Under the pieces are notes generated by a model. It searched no databases. It was given only the letters and a program-made list of their open reading frames with translations, and was not told the origin of the DNA. The position numbers were made by a program, and so were the translations under genes. Shown piece by piece: positions 1 to 7,986 of a DNA stretch of 64,000 bases (positions are counted from its first letter, which is position 1; each line of letters begins with the position of its first letter). The stretch comes from Metabacillus arenae. GTDB lineage: Bacteria; Bacillota; Bacilli; Bacillales; Bacillaceae. The stretch covers positions 1 through 64,000 of the forward strand of contig NZ_JACXAI010000026.1 of assembly GCF_014773385.1 (NCBI RefSeq), read 5' to 3'.

Positions 1-2
1 GA

Positions 3-116
3 TCATCAAGATTATTACAGGATGAATTTCCAGAACTCAAAAAGAAATACTGGGGCCAGCATTTATGGGCAAGAGGCTATTTTTGCGCAACGGTTGTTAA
101 CACTTACTTTAGGTAA
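3..116 (+). mobile_element. IS200/IS605-type TnpA transposase remnant
   Basis: The reading frame from base 3 to a TAA at 114-116 encodes a peptide containing KKYWGQHLWARGYFCATVVN. This matches the conserved core of Y1 (HUH) TnpA transposases of the IS200/IS605 family as I remember it. In intact proteins the frame continues towards the catalytic tyrosine helix; here it stops a few residues later (NTYFR then stop). The 5' part lies outside the window. The copy therefore looks truncated and inactive. It sits just beyond the terminator of the tRNA operon, a common resting place for mobile DNA. Confidence 0.75.
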
Positions 117-157
117 GTGGGCAATTAGTGGGCAGTAAACAATTTAAAAGCATGCAC

Positions 158-190
158 AAAAAAATACCAAGGGACTCAAAACCCTTGGTA
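158..190 (-). terminator. Rho-independent terminator of the tRNA operon
   Basis: Read on the minus strand, a perfect 9-bp stem (TACCAAGGG with CCCTTGGTA) around an 8-nt loop is followed by seven Ts. It lies 8 bp beyond the last tRNA gene and ends the leftward tRNA transcript. Confidence 0.9.
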
Positions 191-197
191 TCATTGA

Positions 198-280
<83 letters not shown>

Positions 281-311
281 ATATTGCAATATGAGAGATC
301 ATTAATTGAAT

Positions 312-397
312 TGGTGCGGGTGAAGGGACTTGAACCCCCACGTCATAAAGACACTAGATCCTAAGTCTAGCGCGTCTGCCAATTCCGCCACACCCGC
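312..397 (-). tRNA. tRNA-Leu (TAG)
   Basis: The acceptor stem GCGGGTG/CACCCGC, a long variable arm and the anticodon loop CTTAGGA (anticodon TAG) identify leucine. The 3' CCA is encoded. Confidence 0.95.
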
Positions 398-480
398 TTA
401 TTAGATGCCAGATATGAGAGGTCTGAGATTGATGCATCACTTCGAAGCAATGCTTTTAATCCGATTTCTCACTTCTAGGA

Positions 481-556
481 TGGTGAGCCATGAAGGACTC
501 GAACCTTCGACCCTCTGATTAAAAGTCAGATGCTCTACCAACTGAGCTAATGGCTC
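481..556 (-). tRNA. tRNA-Lys (TTT)
   Basis: The acceptor stem GAGCCAT with its complement, the anticodon loop CTTTTAA (anticodon TTT) and an encoded CCA identify lysine. A copy of its first 26 nt lies upstream in the same operon at 683-708. Confidence 0.96.
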
Positions 557-682
557 ATTTTAATAATGAGTAGTAGTAATATATTGTTTTGCCCTTGTCT
601 CAGGCACCCTCATCTCAGGAGGATTAGGCAAGAAGCAGCTCGATGAGTGCGCTGGAGATTCGCTTCGAAGCTTACTCGTTCG

Positions 683-708
683 TGCTCTGCCAACTGAGCT
701 AATGGCTC
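683..708 (-). pseudogene. 5' fragment of a second tRNA-Lys
   Basis: Twenty-six bases match the 5' end of the tRNA-Lys gene at 481-556 with one difference (TTGGCAGAGCA against TTGGTAGAGCA). They cover the acceptor 5' strand, the D arm and the start of the anticodon arm. The anticodon, T arm and 3' acceptor strand are missing, and unrelated DNA with a GCTTCGAAGC palindrome follows. A few upstream AT bases are also shared. It cannot fold as a tRNA. Confidence 0.8.
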
Positions 709-733
709 ATTTTATTACTATTGTTATAAAAAA

Positions 734-808
734 TGGCTGGGCTAGCTGGATTCGAACCAACGCATGACGGAGTCAAAGTCCGTTGCCTTACCGCTTGGCT
801 ATAGCCCA
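734..808 (-). tRNA. tRNA-Gln (TTG)
   Basis: The acceptor stem TGGGCTA/TAGCCCA, the anticodon loop CTTTGAC (anticodon TTG) and an encoded CCA identify glutamine. The 170-bp spacer before tRNA-Asp is longer than the others and shows no gene. Confidence 0.95.
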
Positions 809-978
809 TTGAGTAATCACCATAAACGTTTCTTTGAATTATCTTTATGAATTTACATCCAAGAGGATATTGCGAAATATCGCCGATTTCAAAGGGAAAA
901 TTTGTTTTCCAGAGAACTTAGAATGTGGCTGTTTCATACGATTAACATAAACCGGTTGATTGTCAATTCAACTTATGG

Positions 979-1054
979 TGGCGGTCCCGACGGGAATCGA
1001 ACCCGCGATCTCCTGCGTGACAGGCAGGCATGTTAACCGCTACACCACGGGACC
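979..1054 (-). tRNA. tRNA-Asp (GTC)
   Basis: The acceptor stem GGTCCCG/CGGGACC, the anticodon loop CTGTCAC (anticodon GTC) and an encoded CCA identify aspartate. Confidence 0.96.
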
Positions 1055-1085
1055 ATATGCTGTGTTTAAAGAAAGTACTGTCCAA

Positions 1086-1161
1086 TGGTGGAGGATGACG
1101 GGATCGAACCGCCGACCCTCTGCTTGTAAGGCAGATGCTCTCCCAGCTGAGCTAATCCTCC
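1086..1161 (-). tRNA. tRNA-Val (TAC)
   Basis: The acceptor stem GGAGGAT/ATCCTCC, the anticodon loop CTTACAA (anticodon TAC) and an encoded CCA identify valine. Confidence 0.96.
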
Positions 1162-1227
1162 AGATAATGGTGTTATGAAAGTTGATAAGTGGGAGGCCCG
1201 GTTTCTAAGGCTCCCACTTAGGAAGAA

Positions 1228-1299
1228 TGACCCGTACGGGATTCGAACCCGTGTTACCGCCGTGAAAGGGCGGTGTCTTAACCGCTTGACCAACGGGCC
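1228..1299 (-). tRNA. tRNA-Glu (TTC)
   Basis: The acceptor strand GGCCCGT pairs with ACGGGTC, with one G-U pair. The anticodon loop CTTTCAC (anticodon TTC) identifies glutamate. No CCA is encoded. Confidence 0.95.
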
Positions 1300-1314
1300 A
1301 AATCATTAGATAAA

Positions 1315-1405
1315 TGGCGGAGAAGGAGGGATTTGAACCCTCGCGCCGCTTACGCGACCTACACCCTTAGCAGGGGCGCCTCTTCAGCCACTTGAGTACT
1401 TCTCC
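1315..1405 (-). tRNA. tRNA-Ser (GCT)
   Basis: The acceptor stem GGAGAAG/CTTCTCC, a long class II variable arm, anticodon GCT and an encoded CCA identify serine reading AGC/AGU. Confidence 0.95.
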
Positions 1406-1408
1406 ATT

Positions 1409-1483
1409 TGGCTCCGCAGGCAAGATTCGAACTTGCGACCGATCGGTTAACAGCCGATAGCTCTACCACTGAGCTACTGCGGA
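1409..1483 (-). tRNA. tRNA-Asn (GTT)
   Basis: The acceptor stem TCCGCAG/CTGCGGA, the anticodon loop CTGTTAA (anticodon GTT) and an encoded CCA identify asparagine. It is the first gene of the operon (Asn-Ser-Glu-Val-Asp-Gln-Lys-Leu-Leu), close to B. subtilis trnS in content and position. Confidence 0.96.
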
Positions 1484-1536
1484 ATAATTAGCTTATAAAA
1501 AAATGATAATCTGCAATTAGATCGCAGACTTCTTTA

Positions 1537-1565
1537 ATTATATTTATTTTTAAATGGGTTGTCAA
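1537..1565 (-). promoter_or_regulatory. Consensus sigma-A promoter of the tRNA operon
   Basis: On the minus strand TTGACA, a 17-bp spacer and TATAAT match the housekeeping consensus perfectly, as expected for a stable-RNA promoter. It lies about 55 bp upstream of tRNA-Asn. A small hairpin (TCTGC/GCAGA) occurs in the leader. Confidence 0.92.
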
Positions 1566-1629
1566 GCCCCAAAAACTCAATTATTAGTCAGCTGTTTATC
1601 AGCGACGGCTTTTATAATTTATCATACAG

Positions 1630-2094
1630 TTAATCATTAGTCAACACTATTTTCGAGAATAATTTCCCTCCGCATATACCGCAGACATACCTTTTCGTAT
1701 TTATCCTTCTTTTTCTAGCGAACACCTGTGAGCACGAGGAACAGATATAATGATATCGCTTTTCGGGTTTTCGATTTTCTTTGAGAGGCTTACAGAACCT
1801 TGGGGCATCCACTCTTTTAAGCAACCGTCTGAAGTCCTGATCTCTATGCTGATACCCTTTCCCTTCTAGATGCAAATGGTAATGACATAACTCATGTTTG
1901 ATAATTCCTTGTATCTCATCCATTCCAAACTCATTAAAGTATTTAGGGTTTATCTCTATATTATGAGAGTTAAGCAAGTACCTCCCGCCTGTAGTCCTAA
2001 GTCTGTTGTTAAAGATGGCTTTATGACTAAAGGGTTTGCGGAAATATGATAGAGAAATGGATTCAGTTAATCTTTGTAGTTCTTCATTTGTCAT
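1630..2094 (-). CDS. sprT: SprT-family zinc metalloprotease-like protein
   Basis: The 154-residue protein matches B. subtilis YdcK (SprT-like; similar to eukaryotic Spartan) in length and position. It carries the metalloprotease motif HELCH at residues 67-71, and a C-terminal zinc-ribbon-like part with two CxxC pairs at about 118-121 and 138-141. The SprT fold is predicted to be a zinc peptidase; its substrate in Bacillus is unknown to me. I chose the ATG at 2094 because it gives the usual family length and has a GTGGGTGA stretch upstream; an upstream in-frame ATG at 2142 would add 16 atypical residues. It lies between the tRNA operon and cmpA, as in B. subtilis. Confidence 0.88.
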   Translation of the reverse strand: MTNEELQRLTESISLSYFRKPFSHKAIFNNRLRTTGGRYLLNSHNIEINPKYFNEFGMDEIQGIIKHELCHYHLHLEGKGYQHRDQDFRRLLKRVDAPRFCKPLKENRKPEKRYHYICSSCSQVFARKRRINTKRYVCGICGGKLFSKIVLTND

Positions 2095-2188
2095 GACATT
2101 CACCCACTTTTTTAGAACAGGACATTTTTTCCGTGCATACATTAGTTATTACCCATACTTCATTATATCTATAAAGGGGGCTTAAGCA

Positions 2189-2299
2189 ATGCCATCTTGG
2201 TTGAAAAGTCAAATGCAAAAAGCATTTTATGAAAAAAACCGTTACCAAATCAAACTCTTAAATCAGTGTTGGTTTTTTTACAGAAAAAAACACTGCTAA
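2189..2299 (+). CDS. cmpA: Cortex morphogenetic protein CmpA (36 aa)
   Basis: A 36-codon frame begins MPSWLKSQMQKAFYEKNRYQ and ends in CWFFYRKKHC. From memory this closely matches the 37-residue CmpA of B. subtilis, which lies in the same place and acts as an adaptor in spore quality control: it takes part in ClpXP degradation of SpoIVA when the coat is defective and so delays cortex assembly. An AAAGGGGG ribosome binding site lies 9 bp before the ATG. A CATACATT box at 2136-2143 resembles a sigma-E -10 element, which would fit mother-cell expression, but I see no clear -35. The last codons overlap the terminator hairpin of tex on the other strand. Confidence 0.9.
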   Translation: MPSWLKSQMQKAFYEKNRYQIKLLNQCWFFYRKKHC

Positions 2300-2309
2300 A
2301 TGCAGTGTT
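2284..2309 (-). terminator. Rho-independent terminator of tex
   Basis: On the minus strand the stem AACACTGC/GCAGTGTT, with a 5-nt loop, is followed by a run of Ts. It lies 5 bp beyond the tex stop and overlaps the 3' end of cmpA on the plus strand. Confidence 0.88.
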
Positions 2310-2313
2310 CAAG

Positions 2314-4470
2314 CTATTTTACCATCGTTAAAGCTACTCTTCCTTTTTTAATGTCCACCTGGTCAACCCAGACAGTGACGATATCTCCAACAGAAACAAT
2401 ATCAAGAGGATGCTTTACAAACGATTTACTTAACTTCGAAATATGAACTAGTCCGTCTTGCTTTACTCCGATATCTATAAAAGCGCCGAAGTCGACAACA
2501 TTCCTTACAGTGCCTTGCAGCTCCATTCCCTCTGTTAGATCTTCTAACTGCAGAACATCCTTTTTTAATAATGGTTTAGCAACTTCATCCCTGGGATCTC
2601 TTTCAGGTTTAACAAGGGCGTCGCAAATATCCTTCAAAGTTAAGCTGCCGACCCCTAATGATTTTTCTGCTTCTTCAAGATTTAAAGAGGCTAATTTTCC
2701 CTTTAATTCTTCTGTGCCTAGTGCATTTACAGTCATATTTAACTCACCTAACAGCTGATTAACAACTTTATAGCTTTCTGGGTGAATTCCAGTACGATCT
2801 AAAGGCTGATCACCATCAATTATTCTTAAGAATCCAATACTTTGTTCATAAGTTTTTGCACCTAATCGCGGGATGTCTTTAATTTCAGCCCTGTTTGTAA
2901 ATTTCCCTTTTTCTTCACGCTTCTTCACAATATTAGCAGCTACTGTTTTTGACAGACCTGATACATACTGCAGCAATGCTGGTGATGCTGTATTCACATT
3001 TACACCAACCTGATTTACCACTGTCTCTACTACAAATGTAAGGGAATCATTTAATTTCTTCTGGCTTACATCATGCTGATATTGTCCGACTCCTACTGAT
3101 TTTGGATCAATTTTTACTAATTCAGCAAGAGGATCCTGAAGTCTCCGAGCAATTGAAACAGCACTTCTTTCTTCGACTTTTAAATCAGGGAATTCATCTC
3201 TAGCAAGATCAGAAGCTGAATAAACACTTGCGCCTGCTTCATTTACAATCAAGTAGTAAAGATCTTGATTGCTTTCTTTAATCGTTTCAGCGATAAATTG
3301 TTCTGTTTCTCTTGAGGCCGTACCATTACCAATTGCAATGACTTCAATTTTATATTCTTCGATTATATTTGATACCACTTTCCTTGCTTCAACTGTTTTG
3401 TTAACAGGTGCATGAGGGTATATGACCCCGATATGATGAACCTTCCCAGTTTCGTTAACAACCGCTAGTTTACAGCCGGTTCGATAGGCAGGGTCTACAC
3501 CTAACACCATCCTTCCTTTCAGAGGAGGTTGAAGCAATAATTTGCGTAAGTTTTCTGAGAAAATGTGGATCGCTCGATCTTCTGCTTTCTCTGTTAATTC
3601 TTTTCTAATTTCGCGTTCAACGGAGGGCTCGATTAATCTCTTATAAGCATCTTCCACCGTTTCAATCAAAATATCATCCACAATTGAAGGCTTCTTTAAT
3701 TCTTGTTTTTGGAGGTAGGATAAAATTTTGTCAACAGGTGATCCAACTCCAATCTTTAGTATATCTTCCTTTTCTCCGCGATTTACCGCCAGGACACGGT
3801 GGGGCACAATTTTTTGAATAGGCTCTTCATACTCGTAATACATTTCGTACACATTCTTCTCATCCTTCTCTTCGTCTTTCACTTTTGATGAAATAGATCC
3901 AAATTTAAACGTTGTGTCCCGAATCCACTGCCGGTATTTAGGCTCATCAGAAATTTGTTCAGCAATAATTTCCTTTGCACCTTGAATGGCCTCTTCAATC
4001 GTTGCAACCTCTTTCTCAGGATCGATGAATTTTTGAGCTTCATCCGCTAAGGACCCTTGAGCGGGTAATTGAAGAATCCACGCTGACAGGGGCTCTAGCC
4101 CTTTTTCTTTGGCCATAGTTGCTTTCGTTCTTCTTTTTTGTTTATAAGGCCGATAAAGATCTTCAAGCTGTTGTAATTTCACAGCTTGCATAATTTCTTT
4201 CTTTAACTCACCCGTCAGCTTCCCTTGCTCTTCAATTAATCGAATGATTTCTTCCTTTCGATTTTCTACATTTTGCATGTAAGTCCATTTTTCCGAAATG
4301 TCTCTGATTTGAACCTCATCTAATGCCCCTGTTTGCTCTTTTCGGTATCTAGCAATAAAAGGGACAGTGTTCCCATCGTTAAGAAGCTCAATAACACTTT
4401 CAATTTGTTTATATGTAATGGAAAGATCTTTACTTATCACTTTCATGATACTTATTATTTTGTCTGACAT
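2314..4470 (-). CDS. tex: Tex-family S1 RNA-binding protein (YdcI-like)
   Basis: The 718-residue protein has the Tex architecture: a helical N-terminal region, a YqgF/RNase H-like domain from about 321 to 450 (GVDPAYRTGCKLAV), tandem helix-hairpin-helix elements around 490-580 and a C-terminal S1 domain from about 646. Tex proteins bind nucleic acid and are tied to transcription and RNA metabolism; their precise role in Bacillus is unsettled. The length equals B. subtilis YdcI within one residue. The start has a GGAGGA site 7 bp upstream. The gene forms its own unit, with a terminator overlapping cmpA. Confidence 0.95.
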   Translation of the reverse strand: MSDKIISIMKVISKDLSITYKQIESVIELLNDGNTVPFIARYRKEQTGALDEVQIRDISEKWTYMQNVENRKEEIIRLIEEQGKLTGELKKEIMQAVKLQQLEDLYRPYKQKRRTKATMAKEKGLEPLSAWILQLPAQGSLADEAQKFIDPEKEVATIEEAIQGAKEIIAEQISDEPKYRQWIRDTTFKFGSISSKVKDEEKDEKNVYEMYYEYEEPIQKIVPHRVLAVNRGEKEDILKIGVGSPVDKILSYLQKQELKKPSIVDDILIETVEDAYKRLIEPSVEREIRKELTEKAEDRAIHIFSENLRKLLLQPPLKGRMVLGVDPAYRTGCKLAVVNETGKVHHIGVIYPHAPVNKTVEARKVVSNIIEEYKIEVIAIGNGTASRETEQFIAETIKESNQDLYYLIVNEAGASVYSASDLARDEFPDLKVEERSAVSIARRLQDPLAELVKIDPKSVGVGQYQHDVSQKKLNDSLTFVVETVVNQVGVNVNTASPALLQYVSGLSKTVAANIVKKREEKGKFTNRAEIKDIPRLGAKTYEQSIGFLRIIDGDQPLDRTGIHPESYKVVNQLLGELNMTVNALGTEELKGKLASLNLEEAEKSLGVGSLTLKDICDALVKPERDPRDEVAKPLLKKDVLQLEDLTEGMELQGTVRNVVDFGAFIDIGVKQDGLVHISKLSKSFVKHPLDIVSVGDIVTVWVDQVDIKKGRVALTMVK

Positions 4471-4559
4471 ACTTGCTCCTCCAAATCCAAAAGTGGGTAT
4501 GAAGCTATTTTAACAAACTTCCCCCTGATTGTTGAAATAGAAAAGCATATGAACATCTA

Positions 4560-4700
4560 TTCTAAATAAAGAATAGGGCAGAGCACTCGCCTAATTGACA
4601 GCAAACATAAGAAAACTGGCTGAAAGGAGGTTGTTGTTAAACAACTTTGCCTGTTGACCTATGAATCGAATTCATTCACATGGATAACTCACTTTATTTA
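4560..4700 (+). repeat. Diverged copy of the dispersed hairpin repeat
   Basis: Between tex and rsbX, the stretch with ACTGGCTGAAAGGAGGTTG, TTGTTAAACAAC and CTGTTGACCTATG follows the order of elements in the clear copies at 14490, 33005, 43885, 44515 and 51300: a gcc-ggc arm, a GGTTGTT-TTAA loop, then a closing arm and a cTTATG-like end. The match is loose, so membership is a suggestion. No gene is seen in 4471-4736. Confidence 0.35.
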
Positions 4701-4721
4701 AACTAAACTTTTTGAAACTAC

Positions 4722-4750
4722 AAAAAAGCCGGCCGCCTAAAGCAGCTGAC
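4722..4750 (-). terminator. Terminator of the rsb/sigB operon
   Basis: On the minus strand the stem GCTGC/GCGGC, extended past one mismatch by three more pairs, is followed by six Ts. The hairpin overlaps the last codons and stop of rsbX. Confidence 0.75.
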
Positions 4751-5336
4751 CGACTATATAAGTTAAATCATCATCTCTTTTTCTTGTATAAGCTTCGAGA
4801 TGATTGGAAATGTCTTCAATTGTATGAAAATCTTTAAGGAGTGACTTTACACTTGGAGCCTTAAGTCCATCTGTATAAAGGATAAACTTTGAGCCTTTTT
4901 CATAGGAATAAGATTGAGTTCGGTATTTTTGAGGCTTGCCCGAAAGATAACCCAAAATCGGGAGAGGGTAAATAAACTTTCCAGAAGGAGAGTATAAAAC
5001 AAAAACTATATTTCCAACGGAGCTATAAACAAATTGCTTATTTGTAAATTCAACCTTCAAGATAGACACAGTTGCTCCACGCTTGTCCTTTACAACTGTA
5101 TTACAGCGTTCCATCAAGCTTTGGACATTGTCCTCATGGTGGTTTTCAACTACGCGGCTGATGGCAGCAGAAGACATGTATGCCATTTCCCCGCTTCCCA
5201 GCCCATCTGCAACTACACAAATAAAATATTCATTGGTTGCTTTGATGAAATAACTATCTCCACAATATACTGTACCTTTTTTACCAACCTGATAGGCTAA
5301 GGTGTGGACAAAAGGATTTGATTCAAACTGAATCAT
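4737..5336 (-). CDS. rsbX: RsbX, PP2C-type phosphatase that resets the stressosome
   Basis: The 199-residue protein has a PP2C/SpoIIE-like fold with the metal-binding motif VVADGLGSGE at 41-50 (Asp44) and a late YTDGLK motif. RsbX removes phosphate from RsbS and RsbR and so damps sigma-B activation after stress. It is the last gene of the eight-gene sigma-B operon, and its start overlaps the sigB stop by 4 bp, which indicates translational coupling. Being downstream of the sigma-B-dependent internal promoter, it should act as negative feedback. Length and position match B. subtilis RsbX. Confidence 0.93.
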   Translation of the reverse strand: MIQFESNPFVHTLAYQVGKKGTVYCGDSYFIKATNEYFICVVADGLGSGEMAYMSSAAISRVVENHHEDNVQSLMERCNTVVKDKRGATVSILKVEFTNKQFVYSSVGNIVFVLYSPSGKFIYPLPILGYLSGKPQKYRTQSYSYEKGSKFILYTDGLKAPSVKSLLKDFHTIEDISNHLEAYTRKRDDDLTYIVGQLL

Positions 5337-6124
5337 CCAGGAAGCTCCACTGTTTGTTCGTTAGACAAAGCCTCTTTTAGTTTAAGAACCGCTCTCCGCT
5401 GCAGTCTTGAAACATGCATTTGCGATATACCGAGTATTTCTCCTGCCTCTTTTTGACTCTTATTCTCTATATAGGTGTATTGTATGATTATTTTCTCTCG
5501 TTCTGACAAAACATGAAGAACACTTTCAAGCATCATTCGCTGATTCACTTTTTCATAGCCTTCATCACTTGCTCCTACAATATCAAGAATTGTTACGGTG
5601 CTTCCGTCTGAATCAGCTTCTATGGAGTGGTCTACCGAAAGTGCCTGATAACTTTTACCCATCTCCATCGTTTCCAATACATCTTCTTCAGATACTTCAA
5701 GATAATCTGCAATCTCTATTACTCGGGGAGATCGCTGCAGCTGGTTTGTTAATTCATCAACAGCCATTTTAATCTTCGGGCCAAGCTCCTTAATACGGCG
5801 GGGAACATGAACACTCCAGGTTTTATCACGTAAAAACCTCTTAATCTCCCCAATAATCGTTGGAATGGCAAAAGCCTCAAATGATTTTCCAACTGTTGCA
5901 TCATATCTTCGAATCGCCCCAAGTAAACCAATCATACCCACCTGCTTTAAGTCTTCATGAAAGCTTTTACCTCTGGAATATTTATTTGCAAGTGTTTCAA
6001 CTAGACCAGAATAGGTAAGGACAAGTTTCTCCTGGGCCTCTTCTACCTGATGCAGCTGATAATCACTGATTAGCTTGTTAACTTCTTCTTTAGTTAACTT
6101 CTGATTTCTTGATGGTTGTGTCAT
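5333..6124 (-). CDS. sigB: General stress sigma factor SigB
   Basis: This 263-residue sigma-70 family factor has a region 2 core (GMIGLLGAIRRYDATVGKSF), the sigma-B/F/G-type stretch HVPRRIKELGPKIKMAVDEL, and a region 4 helix-turn-helix (ILGISQMHVSRLQRRA). SigB directs RNA polymerase to general stress genes. I chose the ATG at 6124 (MTQPS), which matches B. subtilis SigB; an in-frame ATG at 6145 would add seven atypical residues, and a GTG at 6136 lacks proper spacing from the GGGGAG site. The gene overlaps the end of its anti-sigma factor gene rsbW by 35 bp, tightly coupling the two. Confidence 0.97.
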   Translation of the reverse strand: MTQPSRNQKLTKEEVNKLISDYQLHQVEEAQEKLVLTYSGLVETLANKYSRGKSFHEDLKQVGMIGLLGAIRRYDATVGKSFEAFAIPTIIGEIKRFLRDKTWSVHVPRRIKELGPKIKMAVDELTNQLQRSPRVIEIADYLEVSEEDVLETMEMGKSYQALSVDHSIEADSDGSTVTILDIVGASDEGYEKVNQRMMLESVLHVLSEREKIIIQYTYIENKSQKEAGEILGISQMHVSRLQRRAVLKLKEALSNEQTVELPG

Positions 6125-6578
6125 GATCCATCTCACACTCCCCATCTAAGTACTTGGTCATGAAAACTGTTACACCGAAGTTTACATGCACCCGGACTTC
6201 ATCCATGAGCGTTTCCATCAAATACAGCCCTAACCCTCCTTCTTGCAGTTGATCAACAGAGCTGGCTGCTGTATAAGGACCAAGTTCTTCTTTCTTTTGT
6301 TCAAAATTAAAGCTTTGTCCGTTATCAGAAATCATTACTTCCAATCGATCTCCGTATAAACCATAGCCAATAACAACTTCTCCTGTTCCCTCTTTGCTGT
6401 TATAAGCATGCTGTACGGCATTTGTACATGCCTCACTAGTAGCAATTTTCAAATCTTCAATTTCATCGTAGGAATAACCCATTCGGCTGGCAATTCCAGA
6501 TAAGGTCAATCTGACAATACCAACATATTCAGGTTTCGCCGGAATCTTCATTTCAATATAATCAATTAGCTGATTCAT
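6090..6578 (-). CDS. rsbW: RsbW, anti-sigma-B factor and serine kinase
   Basis: The 162-residue GHKL-type kinase has an N-box (SEACTNAVQHAYN), the G1 motif DNGQSF and the G2 motif GGLGLYLMETL. RsbW binds SigB and keeps it inactive, and it phosphorylates RsbV to free itself from that antagonist; a low ATP level or dephosphorylated RsbV releases SigB. The start overlaps the rsbV stop by 4 bp. The ends match B. subtilis RsbW. Confidence 0.96.
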   Translation of the reverse strand: MNQLIDYIEMKIPAKPEYVGIVRLTLSGIASRMGYSYDEIEDLKIATSEACTNAVQHAYNSKEGTGEVVIGYGLYGDRLEVMISDNGQSFNFEQKKEELGPYTAASSVDQLQEGGLGLYLMETLMDEVRVHVNFGVTVFMTKYLDGECEMDHDTTIKKSEVN

Positions 6579-6907
6579 TGTACTCCACCTTCCGACTTTG
6601 CAGAAATATTAATTATGTCATTTAAACCTGTGATCGAAAATAAACGTTCCAGTCTAGGAGATAACTCAGTTAATTTCATATCTCCATCATTTTTCCGGAC
6701 GGTTTTAAATAACCCTACAAGTACTCCTAATCCTGTGCTATCCATGTAAGATACACCTTTTAAATTTATAACAAGCGACGGTTTAGACCCATCTACTAAT
6801 GGAACTAATTCCTCTCTAAGCTTAGGTGCGGTATAAGCGTCAATTTCGCCGGCTACAAAAACTTCTGTATTTTCTCCTAAACGGTTAACATCTATCTTAA
6901 TATTCAT
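6575..6907 (-). CDS. rsbV: RsbV, anti-anti-sigma factor
   Basis: The 110-residue STAS-domain protein has the phosphorylation motif SYMDSTGLGV, with the target serine at residue 57 and Asp56 before it. Dephosphorylated RsbV binds RsbW and frees SigB; RsbU and other PP2C phosphatases reactivate it. It is the first gene behind the internal sigma-B promoter, so rsbV-rsbW-sigB-rsbX are autoregulated. A GGGGTGA ribosome binding site lies upstream. Confidence 0.96.
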   Translation of the reverse strand: MNIKIDVNRLGENTEVFVAGEIDAYTAPKLREELVPLVDGSKPSLVINLKGVSYMDSTGLGVLVGLFKTVRKNDGDMKLTELSPRLERLFSITGLNDIINISAKSEGGVQ

Positions 6908-6951
6908 CCATAATCACCCCAAAGTACAAAATTAACATTTCTCTTTTTACT

Positions 6952-6976
6952 TACCCTTATAGATACAATTTAAACC
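6952..6976 (-). promoter_or_regulatory. Sigma-B promoter upstream of rsbV
   Basis: On the minus strand GTTTAA, 13 bp and GGGTAA match the sigma-B consensus (GTTTAA, 12-14 bp, GGGTAT) with one difference. The -35 box contains the TAA stop codon of rsbU. B. subtilis has its autoregulatory sigma-B promoter at the same place. Confidence 0.9.
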
Positions 6977-7977
6977 TCACGCCGAAGGATTATTAAAGTA
7001 AAGTCATCTTTTAAATCAAAATCCTGTAATTTAAGAAAATCCTGATAAATGTTTTCTGCAATTTCCTGTGTATTGTATTTTTTATATAACCGAATCGCAT
7101 TCGTAATGTCTGAACGGTCTACAAATCCGTCAGCGGTTCGGGATTCTGTTACTCCATCTGACAATAGAACGATCATATCTCCAGGTTCTAGCTTTTTTTC
7201 ATAGTGTTTATATTTTACATGTTGATTCACACCTAAGATAAGACCCTTTGAATCTAAATCATAGAATTTGTCTTCGGCATGGGAGTAATAAAAACCTGGC
7301 TCATGACCTGCAGACGCATAAGAAAATACATTTCTATCCAAATCATACATTCCATAAAACATCGTAATAAACATGCTCGGATCCACATTTCGCTCAACCA
7401 CACTGTTTAAATTTTCCAGTACTTGATTCGGATTTCTCCTTGACTCCGGCAAGCTGTCCATCGCGTATTTAATCATCGACATACATAATGCTGCAGGAAT
7501 TCCTTTCCCGATAACATCTGCGATCGCAATACTAATATGTGTGTCATCTTGTACAAAATGATAGTAGTCTCCGTTCATTTGTTTAGCGGGTATACTAACG
7601 GCCCCGATATCCAGCGAATCGACTTTAGGGACATTTGTCTCAAGCAGCGTTTGTTGAACGTTAGCGGCAATTTCAATCTCTGACCGGATTTCCGCCTGTT
7701 TGTCCCGCAAGCTCTGATGCTCCTGATACGCAAGTCCATACCCCATCATAACCTCTAAAAGAAAATCCAAAGAGTGCAAAATATCTTCTTTGATATCTGG
7801 AAACAGCTCTTGTAATACTTTACGATGAAAGCTGACAATCTCTTCAGGAGGGACTTGGTGTGCAATGGAATGGCGGCTAAACTTTTGACCTTGATAAAGG
7901 GATGTTTCTGTTAATTCATTGATATAGGTTCTTAGCAGATCTCTGTATTTTAATTCAATGTCCTCCCTAAGTTCCAT
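6970..7977 (-). CDS. rsbU: RsbU, PP2C phosphatase that activates RsbV
   Basis: The 335-residue protein has an N-terminal helical RsbT-binding domain (about 1-85) and a C-terminal PP2C/SpoIIE phosphatase domain (about 105-335) with IADVIGKGIPAALCMSMIKY and LLSDGVTESR metal-site motifs. RsbT released from the stressosome binds the N-terminal domain; RsbU then dephosphorylates RsbV, which releases SigB. Its stop codon forms part of the sigma-B promoter for rsbV. The length equals B. subtilis RsbU. Confidence 0.96.
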   Translation of the reverse strand: MELREDIELKYRDLLRTYINELTETSLYQGQKFSRHSIAHQVPPEEIVSFHRKVLQELFPDIKEDILHSLDFLLEVMMGYGLAYQEHQSLRDKQAEIRSEIEIAANVQQTLLETNVPKVDSLDIGAVSIPAKQMNGDYYHFVQDDTHISIAIADVIGKGIPAALCMSMIKYAMDSLPESRRNPNQVLENLNSVVERNVDPSMFITMFYGMYDLDRNVFSYASAGHEPGFYYSHAEDKFYDLDSKGLILGVNQHVKYKHYEKKLEPGDMIVLLSDGVTESRTADGFVDRSDITNAIRLYKKYNTQEIAENIYQDFLKLQDFDLKDDFTLIILRREV

Positions 7978-7986
7978 AAGCTCCTC

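Noticed and set aside
960-1293. Overlapping frames across the tRNA-Asp, tRNA-Val and tRNA-Glu genes
   Set aside because: They are translations of tRNA sequence and spacers.
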